Shown here one piece after another: positions 47,361 through 58,513 of a DNA stretch of 64,000 nucleotides. The notes beneath the pieces are model-generated. The model did no database searches. It was not told where the DNA came from and saw nothing but the letters and a program-made list of their open reading frames with translations. The DNA is from Rhizophagus clarus. Its lineage: Eukaryota; Glomeromycota; Glomeromycetes; Glomerales; Glomeraceae. The stretch lies in the NCBI GenBank assembly GCA_015698045.1, contig BLAL01000175.1, forward strand, positions 248,001 to 312,000. Reading direction: 5' to 3'. The position numbers were made by a program, and so were the translations under genes. Every line of letters starts with the position of its first letter. The stretch's first letter is position 1.

Positions 47361-49229
47361 AATATGAAAATCACAACCTCGTAAATCGAATTTTCTCAAT
47401 AATTTTGAAAACGGCAATAATAATTAGTTTGGCAAATATAATGATTATAATCATATTCTTCCGCTAAACGAAAAAATATTATAAATTGCTAATTTTAAAA
47501 TTATTATTAAATTATAGAACCCCTGTTAATGGTAGCTAGGTTCTATAATAATATGTATGTAATAATATGTAAAATCTAACTTATCTAAAGATACCATGCC
47601 TTCTACCACTAAGGCTACCTCTACCACTCTGAGCTTGAGCTTCCATCAGTAGTTATTACACTACTAATATTATCACCAATGTCCGTATAATCCCTCACAA
47701 AACACCAAACCCTTTCTAACAAACTATAGCCCTCCGTCTCATCCCTATTAATATGAAAAAATCTTTTGGGCCTACCCCGCCTACCATTAACCCTAACATA
47801 TGTCGGCACCTCCACAATCCGTTGGAGTCCTGCTTAACCACTACACTTTCATATGATAGTGAAGGATGTGAGGGTGGTTATGGTACACTAAACTAAGTGC
47901 CTGTAATCAAGCACATGAGGGCTTGCTTACTGAACCACCAAACACATACGACGTGAGTGATGGCCTTTGGACCCGTAAAATCCCCAATGATTCTCAGGCA
48001 ATATTCAATAAAGATGGTGCTTTCAGCTGTAGCCTTGGGTGCGAAACTTTATAGCTTAGTGAACCTGCAGCACGCACCTAAGACCACCATAAATACCTAA
48101 GTTGTACCTACCATTACCAAAGTAGGTGAATTTTTACGTAATTACTACTAAATGGGTAAGTAAGATACAATATTTAGATACTTTCATTGTAAATTATATT
48201 ATAAATAATATTCATCACAATGGATTACTCTGAATAAGTTAAAAAATTTACAAGTTAAATTACTGAAAAAATAAACTGTTTTGACAATACATTGTAACAA
48301 ATCATTATCATATATAAGAATATTTATTATCAGTCGATAAGTATTAGTTAATTTGACTGATTAATTTAATTGGTTAGTTAATTCACATGATTCAAACTCA
48401 AATTTGTATATTCTTGTATTATAATTTGTGAGAGTCTGATTATAATGGTGATCTAACTTTTCATTTATTGATGAAATCACTAGAAAGAATCATGAATTCC
48501 TAAATATTTGATTTTTTTATGTTATATAATCAAAGCATATTCCTGAAATGATTTTGAATCAATATCATGATTACAATTTACAATGTGAAATATGTAGGTA
48601 ATTTATGTTCCAAACAGTCGTTTATACTAGTTATACTTTTTTGATTATTTATTATTTAAAATAAATTAATTAATAATAGTATTAAATAAATAATTTGGTA
48701 CTCCCTATATAATTAAATAATTTTTTGAATAAAAAATTTAGTTGGTTAAGTTATTTAAATACAAAAACCTTATGATTAACTTAATTTGTAATACAAAAAA
48801 GTTTAAATAAACATTAAGCTAACTTAATTTCATATTTTACTTTATTGTTTAAATTACAAATAAATAAATATTAGACAATAAGATTTTACCACCTTTGTGA
48901 AATTAAATAGACAAAATTATGATTTGGAAATTTTATTACAGGTAATTTTTACCTTAATACTGTTAAAAAGAAGTAATTCCTCGTAAATTGACCATAGTAA
49001 CATTACTACTAATAATTTCTTCACATATTACATTTTGGAAAAAAATATTCTTTTAGTGATTCTATCATTCGACAAAATGTAAATTATGATTGGTAAATAA
49101 AGTATTAAATGATCGACAGGTACTTCCATGCACAATTACGTTTTGGTAATACCAGCCTCACATTTAAAAAACGAACTTAAATTGCACAAAAAAATTAACT
49201 TTGTCAATAATAAGTCTAGTATTTCAATA
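47361..49229. other. Intergenic; possible element fragment at about 47590-48150
   Basis: 47590-48150 is clearly GC-richer than its flanks. On the minus strand it has a 64-codon frame (EVPTYVRVNGRRGRPKRFF, an AT-hook-like GRRGRPKR) that ends in a TAG near 47621. On the plus strand it has a GTGAACCTGCAGCACGCACC block. It looks like a piece of a mobile element, but no family is identified. The remainder is plain AT-rich sequence upstream of gene E. Confidence 0.4.
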
Positions 49230-51407
49230 ATGTCTGACAATATACAATTTACTGAAAACTTAAATGAGTGGAATAATTGGATTGAAGAGTCTATTGCGAA
49301 AGATTACTTTAAATATTATGATTTCAATCATTTTAGTAATTTTCAGGAAATTTGTTTTGGAAATCATGGAAAAGTTTGTCGTGCGAAATGGAAAAATTCT
49401 CGTAATTATTTAGCATTAAAATCTTTTTTTAATTTCAACAATATTACGATTAAAGAAATTGTTAAAGAGGTAATAATACATTTTTATTTACTTTATGGTA
49501 ATCATATATACTGTATGCTTACTTCCTAATTTAAATTTATATTTAATGGTTTGGTTTAGCTTAAAATTCAACATGAAGTTGATTTTCATGAAAATATTAT
49601 TCGTTTCTATGGCATTACAACAGGTGCAAATATTTTCTTATTATATATTATTTACCGTAAAAGTATAAATTAAATGCTTTTTTACCTTTTTTTTTTTTTT
49701 TTTTTTTTGTAAAGAAACTCAAAATGATAACTCAAAAAATTATTGGTTAGTAATGGAATATGCAGACAGTGGTACTCTTCAAGATTATTTGAAAGAGTTT
49801 TTTGATAATCTTACCTGGAATGATAAATTTAATATGGCACTTCAGTTGACTCGTGCTATATTATGCTTACATGATAAAGAAATAATTCACCGTGACCTGG
49901 TAATTTATTCGTTCACATCCTACCATTTTATATTTTTTTTCATGTCTGTTGAATCATAATTAACAGTTATTGTATTTATTGACATCAAATAGAATTCTAA
50001 AAATGTGCTGGTTCATCAAAATACGATTAAATTAACAGATTTTGGACTGTCAAAAAGAATTGAAGAATCATCCAACCTCCAATCTACGAAATTGTTTGGA
50101 ATAATTCCTTATATTGATCCAAAAAGTTTCAGTAATCAGGGTTATAAACTAAATAAAAAAAGTGATGTTTATAGTATTGGAATGCTTTTATGGGAGATAT
50201 CTAGTGGTAAACCTCCTTTTTATACTGAAGGTAAAACGTATGATATTTGTTTAGCAGTTAATATATCACAAGGTCTTAGAGAAACACCTATTCCTGATAC
50301 TCCCAAAGATTATATAAACATTTATACTGGTAAATATTATTAAATTATTTATATTAATATTATTTAAATATATACTAAATACATTTTTTTTAAGATTGTT
50401 GGAATAATGAACCAGATAATCGTCCAGCTATCAATCAGGTTGTCTCTAAATTAAACGCAATCATTCCAAAACACAATAAGGATATTATGATTGTAAAAGA
50501 TTTTTCGTCAACCGATTCTCACGCAAACATTCAAACATCAAATAAACAACAATTTAATTTGAATGCTTTTGAAGATTATAAAAATGATTTACCACAAGAA
50601 GAAGTATCCAAAATTATTCAAAATTTTAACAAGATTAATATTGAAGAGATAGAACCTTCAATGTCAATATATTATAGCTTTATGGTGGTAATGGTTGACG
50701 AAATGGTTGATCTTCTGGATAAGATAGTAGAATCAGCGGGAAGACAGTGTATTTATAATTATCTTAACAATCATAATATAACTTCACAAGAAATTTATAT
50801 TTGGTTATTAAATAATCAAGATTATTCAAATTCAATTGTTTTACTTGGAAGTTTTAATTATTTAGGAATTGAAATTAATGTTGATAAAAAAAAGGCATTT
50901 GAATTATATCAAAAGACAGTAGATTTAGGAAATTCATATGGAATAAGTTGGTTAGGATATTGTTATGAATATGGAATTGGAACTGATATCGATAAGGACG
51001 AGGCATTTGAATTATATCAAATGGCAGCAGATTTAGGAAATACATCCGGAATGAACAATTTAGGAAATTGTTATGAAAATGGGATTGGAACTGATATTAA
51101 TGAGGAAATGGCTTTCGAATTATATCAAAAGGCAGCAGATTTAAAAGATGCAAATGGAATAAACAATGTAGGATATTGTTACTATGCTGGAATTGGTATT
51201 GATGTTGATAGAAAAAAGGCTTTTGAATTGTATCAAAAATCAGCTGATTTAGGAAATAGGGCAGCTCAATATAATCTTGCTTTTATGTATGAAACTGGGA
51301 AAGGTATTGACAAAGATGTAGATAAAGCAATATATTGGTATAAAAAATCTGCATTACAAGGAGATCCAGATGCTCAAAAAAAATTAAAACAATTCCATGT
51401 TAATTAA
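49230..51407 (+). CDS. Kinase-Sel1 gene E: kinase with altered glycine loop and Sel1 repeats
   Basis: Exons 49230-49469, 49560-49623, 49715-49899, 49993-50329 and 50395-51407 join in phase (612 residues). The MSDN methionine is chosen over the ATG at 49128 because genes B, C and D start there. The glycine loop is FGNHGKVCRAKW (the first Gly of GxGxxG is lost). The ATP lysine (LALKSF), HRDLNSKNVL, DFG, PYIDPKSF and CWNNEPDNRP are kept, so activity is plausible. About 418-610 has some five to six Sel1-like repeats (AFELYQKAADLKDANGINNVG). The relic at 60130-60700 resembles this gene more than the others (SGKPPFY; DNQEIYIWLLINQNYSNS). Introns 2 and 4 end after long T-tracts. Confidence 0.9.
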
Positions 51408-51619
51408 ATTGAAATTTTTTTAAAAAGTAAAATTTAACTTTAATAATTCATAAAATAGGTTTTGTTATTCAATATATTAGTTAAATAAAATAAAAGATAT
51501 ATTAAACTAAATAAATTATGCTTATCAGTTATATATAATATAGCTATAAATAATAAAGGATGATTGCGGAAACATAATTTATACGTATAAAACATCATAC
51601 AGGCAGCAGCCAATTAGTT

Positions 51620-52007
51620 TAGAGTTTGGAACCGGTCCAAAAAACCTTAACTGGTTAATAATCGGTTAACCAACTCTTTAACCGGTTAATTAACCGGGTA
51701 AAACTTAATTCTGGTCGGCATTAAAATTTGGCCAGAATTATCATTTAAGAAACATAATTTCGGCCGGCATTAAGTTGTGATAGGGATTAACTCGTTAAAA
51801 AAAATTCCGAATTTAGTTAAATTTTGGCCAGCGTTAAAAGTTTGACCAGAATTAACTTATTCAAATTTAACCAATATGGGTATGATCTTCATTTTAACCG
51901 GTTAAAGTAACCGATTAAATTGACCAACTAAATTAACCGGTTAAATTAAATAAACCGGTTAACAGATTTCTTAACCGGTTAACCGTCTTAATTGGTTCCA
52001 ATCTCTA
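51620..52007. mobile_element. hAT-like MITE, third family
   Basis: A 388-bp element with inverted ends TAGAGTTTGGAACCGG and TTGGTTCCAATCTCTA, flanked by AATTAGTT (51612-51619) and TATTAGTT (52008-52015), an 8-bp duplication with one mismatch. Many AACCGGTTAA palindromes lie in both arms. The centre has TTAATTCTGGTCGGCATTAA and its relatives. No coding frame. Confidence 0.8.
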
Positions 52008-52015
52008 TATTAGTT

Positions 52016-52494
52016 TTTATTGTTTCTTATTTATAATTTTGTAATAGTTCGGGAAAATCCAATACAAGGTTCGTTTAATTACACGATTTTGAACGAACTT
52101 TACGGCATTAAGGAACTACAAATAAAGATGTGAACTGACACTGGTGAAAATATTTTATTACGATCACATTTATGAATTTATTAATGCCCTATATAAAAAA
52201 AAAAATATCGTAATAATTTAAATGATTGTATTTAATACTTAAATTTTCATTGTGCCAATATAAATACTAAAATAAATACTAAAACGCAAATAAAATATTG
52301 ATATAAATACTAAAAAGCTACTAAAAAGCTAATAAAATGTTTGATATAAATAATATAAATACTAATTAAATAGTATACCCTTTATTTTATGTTAGTTTAT
52401 TTTTTCTTATTTATCTTAAACTTTAAATTCATCTGAAAAAAAAAAAATATTTGATTTAGTTAATTTGTAATATATATAAAATACTATTCATATA
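52016..52494. other. AT-rich spacer
   Basis: ATAAATACTAAAA words recur loosely around 52255-52370. No gene. Confidence 0.4.
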
Positions 52495-53267
52495 TTAATG
52501 ACTATTTAACATACCTAAATCTTCGCTCATTATTTCATCGTCCGCAATTACAATTTTATCACTTAAGGAATCTTGTGCTAAATATTGGTTCAATCTAGCA
52601 GAATAACTTATTTTTCTGCTTGTATAACAAGCATTCGGATGAAATTTAGTTTCCGGTTCATTTGCTAAGATAAAAACTTGATTACCAACTACGGGGACTC
52701 TTTCTATATCTGAATATTTTCTAAACCATTCATTGGAATTGTTTTTCAATTCTTCAGCAGTTGGTCTTTTTTCAGGATCATTATCCCAACATCTTTTCAT
52801 TAGTTCTACATATTCGGGCATAGTTCCTTCTATAATTTCTGGTCTAGTACCTTTGCAAATATCTAAAGAAAGTTGAAAATCATGGGAAATATTATGAAAC
52901 GCTGGGATTCCTGACGTCAACTCCCACATTATAATTCCAAAACTATAAATATCGGCGGCTTTTGTATATGGTTCACCACGTAAAACTTCTGGTGCCATAT
53001 ACGGAAGAACTCCATATGTATTTTCATCTATATTATTAGATCGAATGACTGGTTTACATAATCCAAAATCACCAATTAATGCAAAGACAAAGTATATTTC
53101 CACTATGAAAATCTCCATGAACAAAATTTAATTTATGAATTCCTTCAAGCTGTATTGAAACGCTAACTAAAATATGAAATACGGAATTTGGATCGTATTT
53201 TATTTTTGATAAATGATTTCTCAAACTACTCGTTGCTTGATGCGTTATAACCATATAATTTAATGTA

Positions 53268-54600
53268 CACTCCCCGATCAAAAGTCTCCGACCACCCGAT
53301 TTTTTTATTGCCGATCATTACCTATTAAGTTTGTTTACGCCAAATCCATTAAATATAAACATATAAAATTTTTTTTTCCCATGAAGCTCTTGTTTTCAGT
53401 TATCCGAAAATAAAAAAAAAAATATATTTTTATAATGTCCCAAAGACGTGAACTTACTGAGTTTGAGCGAGGAGAGATTATTGGTCTCTGGAAAGGAGGT
53501 CATAGTGAACGAAATATTGGGGAAATTCTTGGGCACCCTAAAAGCACTATCCATGATACTATAACGAGGTACAAAAATTCAGGACAAATTACAGCTTCTT
53601 CACGTTTGGGAAGGCCACTAAAACTCACAGAAAGAAACGTTAGACAACTTGTAAGAACACTTAAGGAAGACCGGCAACAATCACTAGAGGAAATGACAAA
53701 AAAATTTAGTGAATCTTTATCAATTTCAGTATCCTCTAATACTATAAAACGTACTTTACACTCTGAGGGTTTTTTTGGACGAGCTGGAAAGAGAAAACCA
53801 TTTGTTTCTGAAGCAAATCGTAAAAAAAGACTAGAATGGTGCCGTGAAAGAAGAGATTGGGATGATGAGTGGAATTTTATCATTTGGAGTGATGAATCCC
53901 GCTTTATGATATTCCAAAATGATGCACACCACTGGGTTTGGCGTAAACCACATGAAAAATATGATGTGGATTGCTTGATTCCAACTGTAAAATCCGGAAA
54001 CCAAGGTGTTATGGTATGGGGGTGTTTTGCGAAAGATAAAATTGGTCCTTTAATCCAAGTTTCTGGTAGTATTAATGCTTCTGTATATATGGGAATATTA
54101 GAAAACACTTTTTTACCCTTCTATAATAGTTTAGAAAACAATTCACAATATATTTTTCAAGATGACAATGCCCCAGTGCATAGAGCAAGAACGGTTAAAC
54201 AATGGAAAGAGGATAATTCGATAATAGACTTTCCATGGCCTGCACAGAGCCCGGACCTTAACCCAATTGAACATTTGTAGGATGTTTTGGAAAGGAGAGT
54301 CCGGGAACACAAACCTCATCCAAAAAATATTGAGGAATTAATGGTAATCTTGGAGGAGGAATGGAATAAAATCGAACCCGAAATTTTAACAAATTTAGTT
54401 GAAAGTTTGCCAAGGAGGGTTCAAGCTGTATTAGATAGCCACGGAAATCCAACTAGATATTAATAAAATTCACGTTTTTCTGAATAAAACTATATAAATT
54501 TTTTACAATGTTTATTTATAAATCATTAAGAAATTAAATGTTGAAGTTGGTGTATTTTTTTCCGGTTTTAAAGTGGTCGGAGACTTTTGGTCGGGGAGTG
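53268..54600 (+). mobile_element. Tc1/mariner transposon, copy 2
   Basis: 1333 bp, same length and nearly the same sequence as copy 1 but in the opposite orientation in the window. It is flanked by TA at 53266-53267 and 54601-54602. Removing the element and one TA restores an uninterrupted codon order in the host kinase exon, which proves the borders. Confidence 0.96.
53435..54463 (+). pseudogene. Tc1/mariner transposase with one TAG stop
   Basis: 342 codons from ATG to the TAA at 54461-54463, with one TAG at 54278-54280 (residue 282, Trp in HLWDVLERRV of copy 1). All three catalytic acids (D153, D244, E279) lie before this stop, so the product would lack only the last 60 or so residues. Helix-turn-helix region and DD34E spacing as in copy 1. 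Residue 268 is Trp here, where copy 1 has a stop. Other differences are few (SSRLGRPL for SSRSRRPL; KED for KDD). Confidence 0.93.
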
Positions 54601-55280
54601 TATCTGGATCTTATGTAATTCCAAATATTGGAATAAGGAAGGCACCATTTGATCTTACTTCATATTGACATTGTAAATGTACTTTCCACTATGTTATTTT
54701 TTGATTATAATGTTAGTATTTCAAGTGGCAATCGAATTATTTTTAACAAAATAAAGTTAAAGTAATTATTCACCTCATTTAAGAAATCCTCGTTAATATC
54801 TGACGAATAATCCAGGCTTTTAAGTACTATAGGCCTACCATATTCTATATTACTTTCAAGAGGATTTTTGATATTAGGATTATTTGCTTCTTCATGAAAT
54901 TTTTCTTCAAGTTTATAAACTCTACGATTCCAATCTTGCTTCTCATAATTCCAATAATCTATGTGTCCATCTAACCAAATTCCACTGTAAATTGTACTAA
55001 AACCACCTTTTGCAAAATATTGTATGTTTCTCAATTGTGTATAAGGAACCCATTCAAGTAACTCATTATAACTTCTTGCTTTTAATTGTGATTCTTGAAT
55101 AAACTTATCAACATACTCATTTCCACTAGTCCAATTACCAAAATTTTGTTGAAGCCTTTTGGAGTTACATTCTTTGCACCATTTTTCAGATGTATTTGGT
55201 TGTTTACACTCAGTGCACAAACCATATCTTTGAGTTAGTAATTCGTATTCATAGAAATTATTAACATTATTATTATTCAT

Positions 55281-56372
55281 TTTTCTGAAAATTTCCGTAA
55301 TGAAAAAATGTTAATAAGTTTGCAAAAAACTACGATATTTAAATGTTTCAGAATAGTGATACGACTTCAGATTGGTGAGACGATGCAACCAAATTTAGAA
55401 AGTTATTGCAGATTGCGTAATTGGTGGCTTAGAATCAGAAATCACATGAGCGAAATAAAATGATACGTGTGATCGGCCACAAAAATACGCAAACTAAATT
55501 CTTTATATCTAAAAAATTTGATAAAAAATACTAAATTATACACAAACCAAAACCAACTCCACTATAACGATGACGCATCAATGAATTCTATTCTTATATT
55601 TTATATTTCATGGATAGCAATAATAATATAGTCGAATTCTACGCTACCTGAAACTATTTGAGAAAGTGAGTTCAAAACAAAGCCATAAATTAATCAACCA
55701 TTATTGAGAAGAAATTGATTAAAAATAATTTTTATAGTTGTTATTTGTCAATATTTAGAAAGTATTGGATTTTAGTATTGGTTTATTTCTGAATGAAAAA
55801 GAAGCGTTAAAGGCAGTGGTAGAATAAATATTCAAGAGATAGTATTAAATTATCAGGATGTAGGATTTTGTTGTTAGCTGAACAAATTGTTTATTAAAAA
55901 GATCATTTTCGTTGGTGATTGTTCACAATACTTTTACAAAGTGTAGACTGATTTTACGATATTTGCTGTTGTTACATCGTATTCTTCAAATATACAAATA
56001 AGTCCATAAAACACGTTCCATGCATGTATTGGAAGAATTTGCGGTACAAAACTAAGATTCACCAAGGTATAGAATATGCAGCAGGTTGGACCATATCTAA
56101 TGAAAATGGGAAATTAATGAATTACTATTAAGATATTGCACATATTTAGTATATATATATATATTTTTATTTAAACTATACTATATAATAAAACGTCATC
56201 TTCCTGACTACAGTATAAATCAATTTGACATGAATTACAAATCAACAGATCATTACGTCATTATGATTTTAAATTAATAATAAATCAGCAAATACAATCA
56301 ATACAAAAAAATTTTTCACTTATTTTTTTTTTTAAAAAAGATTTATTACTTTTTTTTGTTATATCTAAAACG
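55281..56372. other. Divergent spacer between kinase and F-box pseudogenes
   Basis: AT-rich, with a TA microsatellite at about 56150-56164. No gene seen. Confidence 0.4.
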
Positions 56373-56613
56373 ATGTCTCAACTTCCTGCTGATTGCTTAA
56401 ATGAGTTTTTGTATACTTAGCAGATGATTATGACAAATTTACTTTATATTCATGTATATTAGTAAATCGACTTTAGTGTGAAGTTTCTGTAAGAATTTCA
56501 TGGAGAAATACTCGGGATTATAAAACTTCAAATATTAAGACTTTAATTGGTTGTCTTCCATTTTCAATTATGCATCATTTTGTAAAGTTCTATCAGTTAA
56601 TAAATATATATTA

Positions 56614-56732
56614 TTGGATGGGGTGTAGCTATATCGGTCACAGGACCGAATGATTGGATGAAAATGGGCCACGTAGTGGCCATTTTCACCAATCAATGAA
56701 GGTCCCTGTGACCGATATAGCCCCACATCCAA
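56614..56732. mobile_element. Near-perfect palindromic MITE
   Basis: A 119-bp element, almost entirely one inverted repeat: TTGGATGGGGTGTAGCTATA and CGGTCACAGGACC on the left pair with GGTCCCTGTGACCG and TATAGCCCCACATCCAA on the right, with ATGGGCCACGTAGTGGCCAT at the centre. TA borders at 56612-56613 and 56733-56734 fit a mariner-type MITE. Its RNA would form one long hairpin. Confidence 0.85.
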
Positions 56733-56872
56733 TAAAAGTGTTATCGTTCTGACATTTCTGATCATGCTGTATTACAAAATTAGACTATTTAAACTATAAT
56801 TTAATCTTTTTGCTAAGCCATCCCTTTCGCATTCTTGTTTTTACCTTCTATCAAGAAATTTTTTATTTTAAA

Positions 56873-58513
56873 ATGCCATATGAAAAGTCCAAAAAAAATA
56901 AAACTACAGAACAAAAAAACAATACAAATGATGTTGATTTTTATAGAGAAGTAAATAAAGTGAAAAATACACATTATGCTACCAATAATTGGATTAAGTC
57001 TCTAGAAAACTTTCGTAAAAAACAAGGTTGTGATGAAAAAATTGAAGAGATTAACAATGTAGAAAAATTAGATCAACAACTAGCAGAATTTATTGCATCA
57101 ATGAAACAAAAAAATGGAGAAGAATATGCAACAAGTTCTGTAAAGGCTGCAGTTGCAGCACTCTATCGATATTTGAACAAAAATTCCATAATTAAACATG
57201 TTAATATTTATGACACTAATATTTTTACTATTCTATCTGAAGCTGTAAGCGGAAAAATTAAGTATTTAAGTAACCTTGGATATGGAGAAGCCAATGGCTC
57301 TGATGGATTAAGTTTTAAAGAAATACAACAAATATTATCTCATAAATTTATGGATGGATCAACACCAGAAAGATTGTTAAGAAGAGTATTTTTTCATAAT
57401 GCAATAATTCTTGGGTTAAGAGGAGGCGAGCATTCATCAATTGAAGCAAATAATTTTAAAAAACGAAAGGATGGGGGATTTGATGTATATATATATCGTT
57501 CAAAAACTAATCAACGGGGATTGTCAAATGATCGTGGAAAAGCAGAGATATTAATTATACCAAATCAGGCAGAAGTAATTAATGATTATGAATCATATTT
57601 TGCAAAGAGACCTGTTTTAGCTGATAAGCAATTTTATTTACAAGAATATGATGAAGAAAAAGGTAAAATTTTTTTGTTTGTTTTGTTTGTTTTTCAAAAT
57701 TAACATATTTTTCTTATTATATAATAGCACTTCAAACTGGAGTTTGGTATAAAAATTCTCATATAGGTGAAGCACGTTTAAAAGGATTTATGTGTGATAT
57801 ATACAGATTAACAGAAATTGATCTTACAAATCGTAAGATAACTAACCATGGTGGACGAAAGACCATGATTCAAGGTTTACAAAATACAGGAATTTCACGT
57901 GATCAAATGCGCTTACAATCACGACATAAAACTGAAAAAGGATTAGAACCATATGAATTATCAAGAATTGGTGAACAGGCAGACATGATGAGCAAAATGA
58001 TGATGCAAATATATGGTTCCAAAATAAATTCGGGTAATGCATATGGTATCAACATTAAACTTCTCATTTTCAATTAATTTTTAATTTGTTTAATATTGAC
58101 TTTTTAACAATTTATTAAATATACTATAGAAACTGATGTTGAAAATGTGAAAAACGGTGAATCTTCTAAGAGTAATATTAATATAGTACAAAATAAAATA
58201 AATGAACCTCAAGGGAATTATGGCTTTACAACAGCAAGAGAAGGTATATATTGCATTTAATATTTAAAATTTATTAAATTGGGATTTATTGGTAAAAAAT
58301 TTTTTATTTTAATTAAATTAGCAATGCTAAGTTTCTAAACCTTTGAATGAATCCAATGTAAATAAAAAAGCATCCTTGCCTCTTCAAACTTCAGACAAAA
58401 ATTTATTGGAAATTTCCATACAGCCAGAACAATTTTTTTCCTTAATGCAAAGTGGTTCTTTAATTAATTTTAATGTTAAAATTAATGTTACGAGCGATAG
58501 CCATAATAAATAG
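56873..58513 (+). CDS. Tyrosine recombinase-like protein (Crypton/DUF3504 type), apparently intact
   Basis: Four exons, 56873-57662, 57728-58033, 58130-58243 and 58332-58513, join in phase with GT-AG introns (463 residues). The start MPYEKSKK is chosen over the ATG-less frame upstream to 56810. About 40-140 is an N-terminal helical, SAM-like core-binding region (YATNNWIKSLENFRKKQG; YATSSVKAAVAALYRYLN). The catalytic region has R183 (GLRGGEH), H304 and R307 (NHGGRKT), H330 (SRHKTEKG) and Y339 (EPYEL), the R-H-x-x-R-H-Y pattern of tyrosine recombinases. The tail ends with INFNVKINVTSDSH. Such proteins are encoded by Crypton transposons and by host genes derived from them. No stops or frameshifts are seen. 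It sits inside a dead F-box gene, which argues for arrival by transposition. Confidence 0.85.

Larger units (their letters stand above)
52495..55280 (-). pseudogene. Protein kinase pseudogene (Cys4-kinase type) split by Tc1 copy 2
   Basis: Exon 1 (55280-54774) gives a Cys4 segment (CTECKQPNTSEKWCKECNSK), the WTS motif and the N-lobe with FAKGGFSTIYSGIW and the ATP lysine in VLKSL. It ends LNEV at a GTGAAT donor. Exon 2 resumes at 54688 (WKVHLQCQYEVRSNGAF, FGIT), has a TAA where its relatives carry Gln, and is then interrupted by the transposon between TA copies 54601-54602 and 53266-53267. Past it the frame continues exactly (TLNYMVITHQAT) to FVHGDFHSGNIL. A frameshift follows near 53090, and the rest (DFGLCKP, MAPEVL, SFGIIMWELTSG, CWDNDPEKRPT) runs to the TGA/TAA region near 52495. 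The intron lies at the same site as in gene F. Three independent lesions make it non-functional. Confidence 0.9.

Noticed and set aside
47621-47815. 64-codon minus-strand frame with an AT-hook-like motif as a gene
   Set aside because: No ATG supports it (GTG only), an in-frame stop lies a short way upstream, and it sits in what looks like an element fragment.
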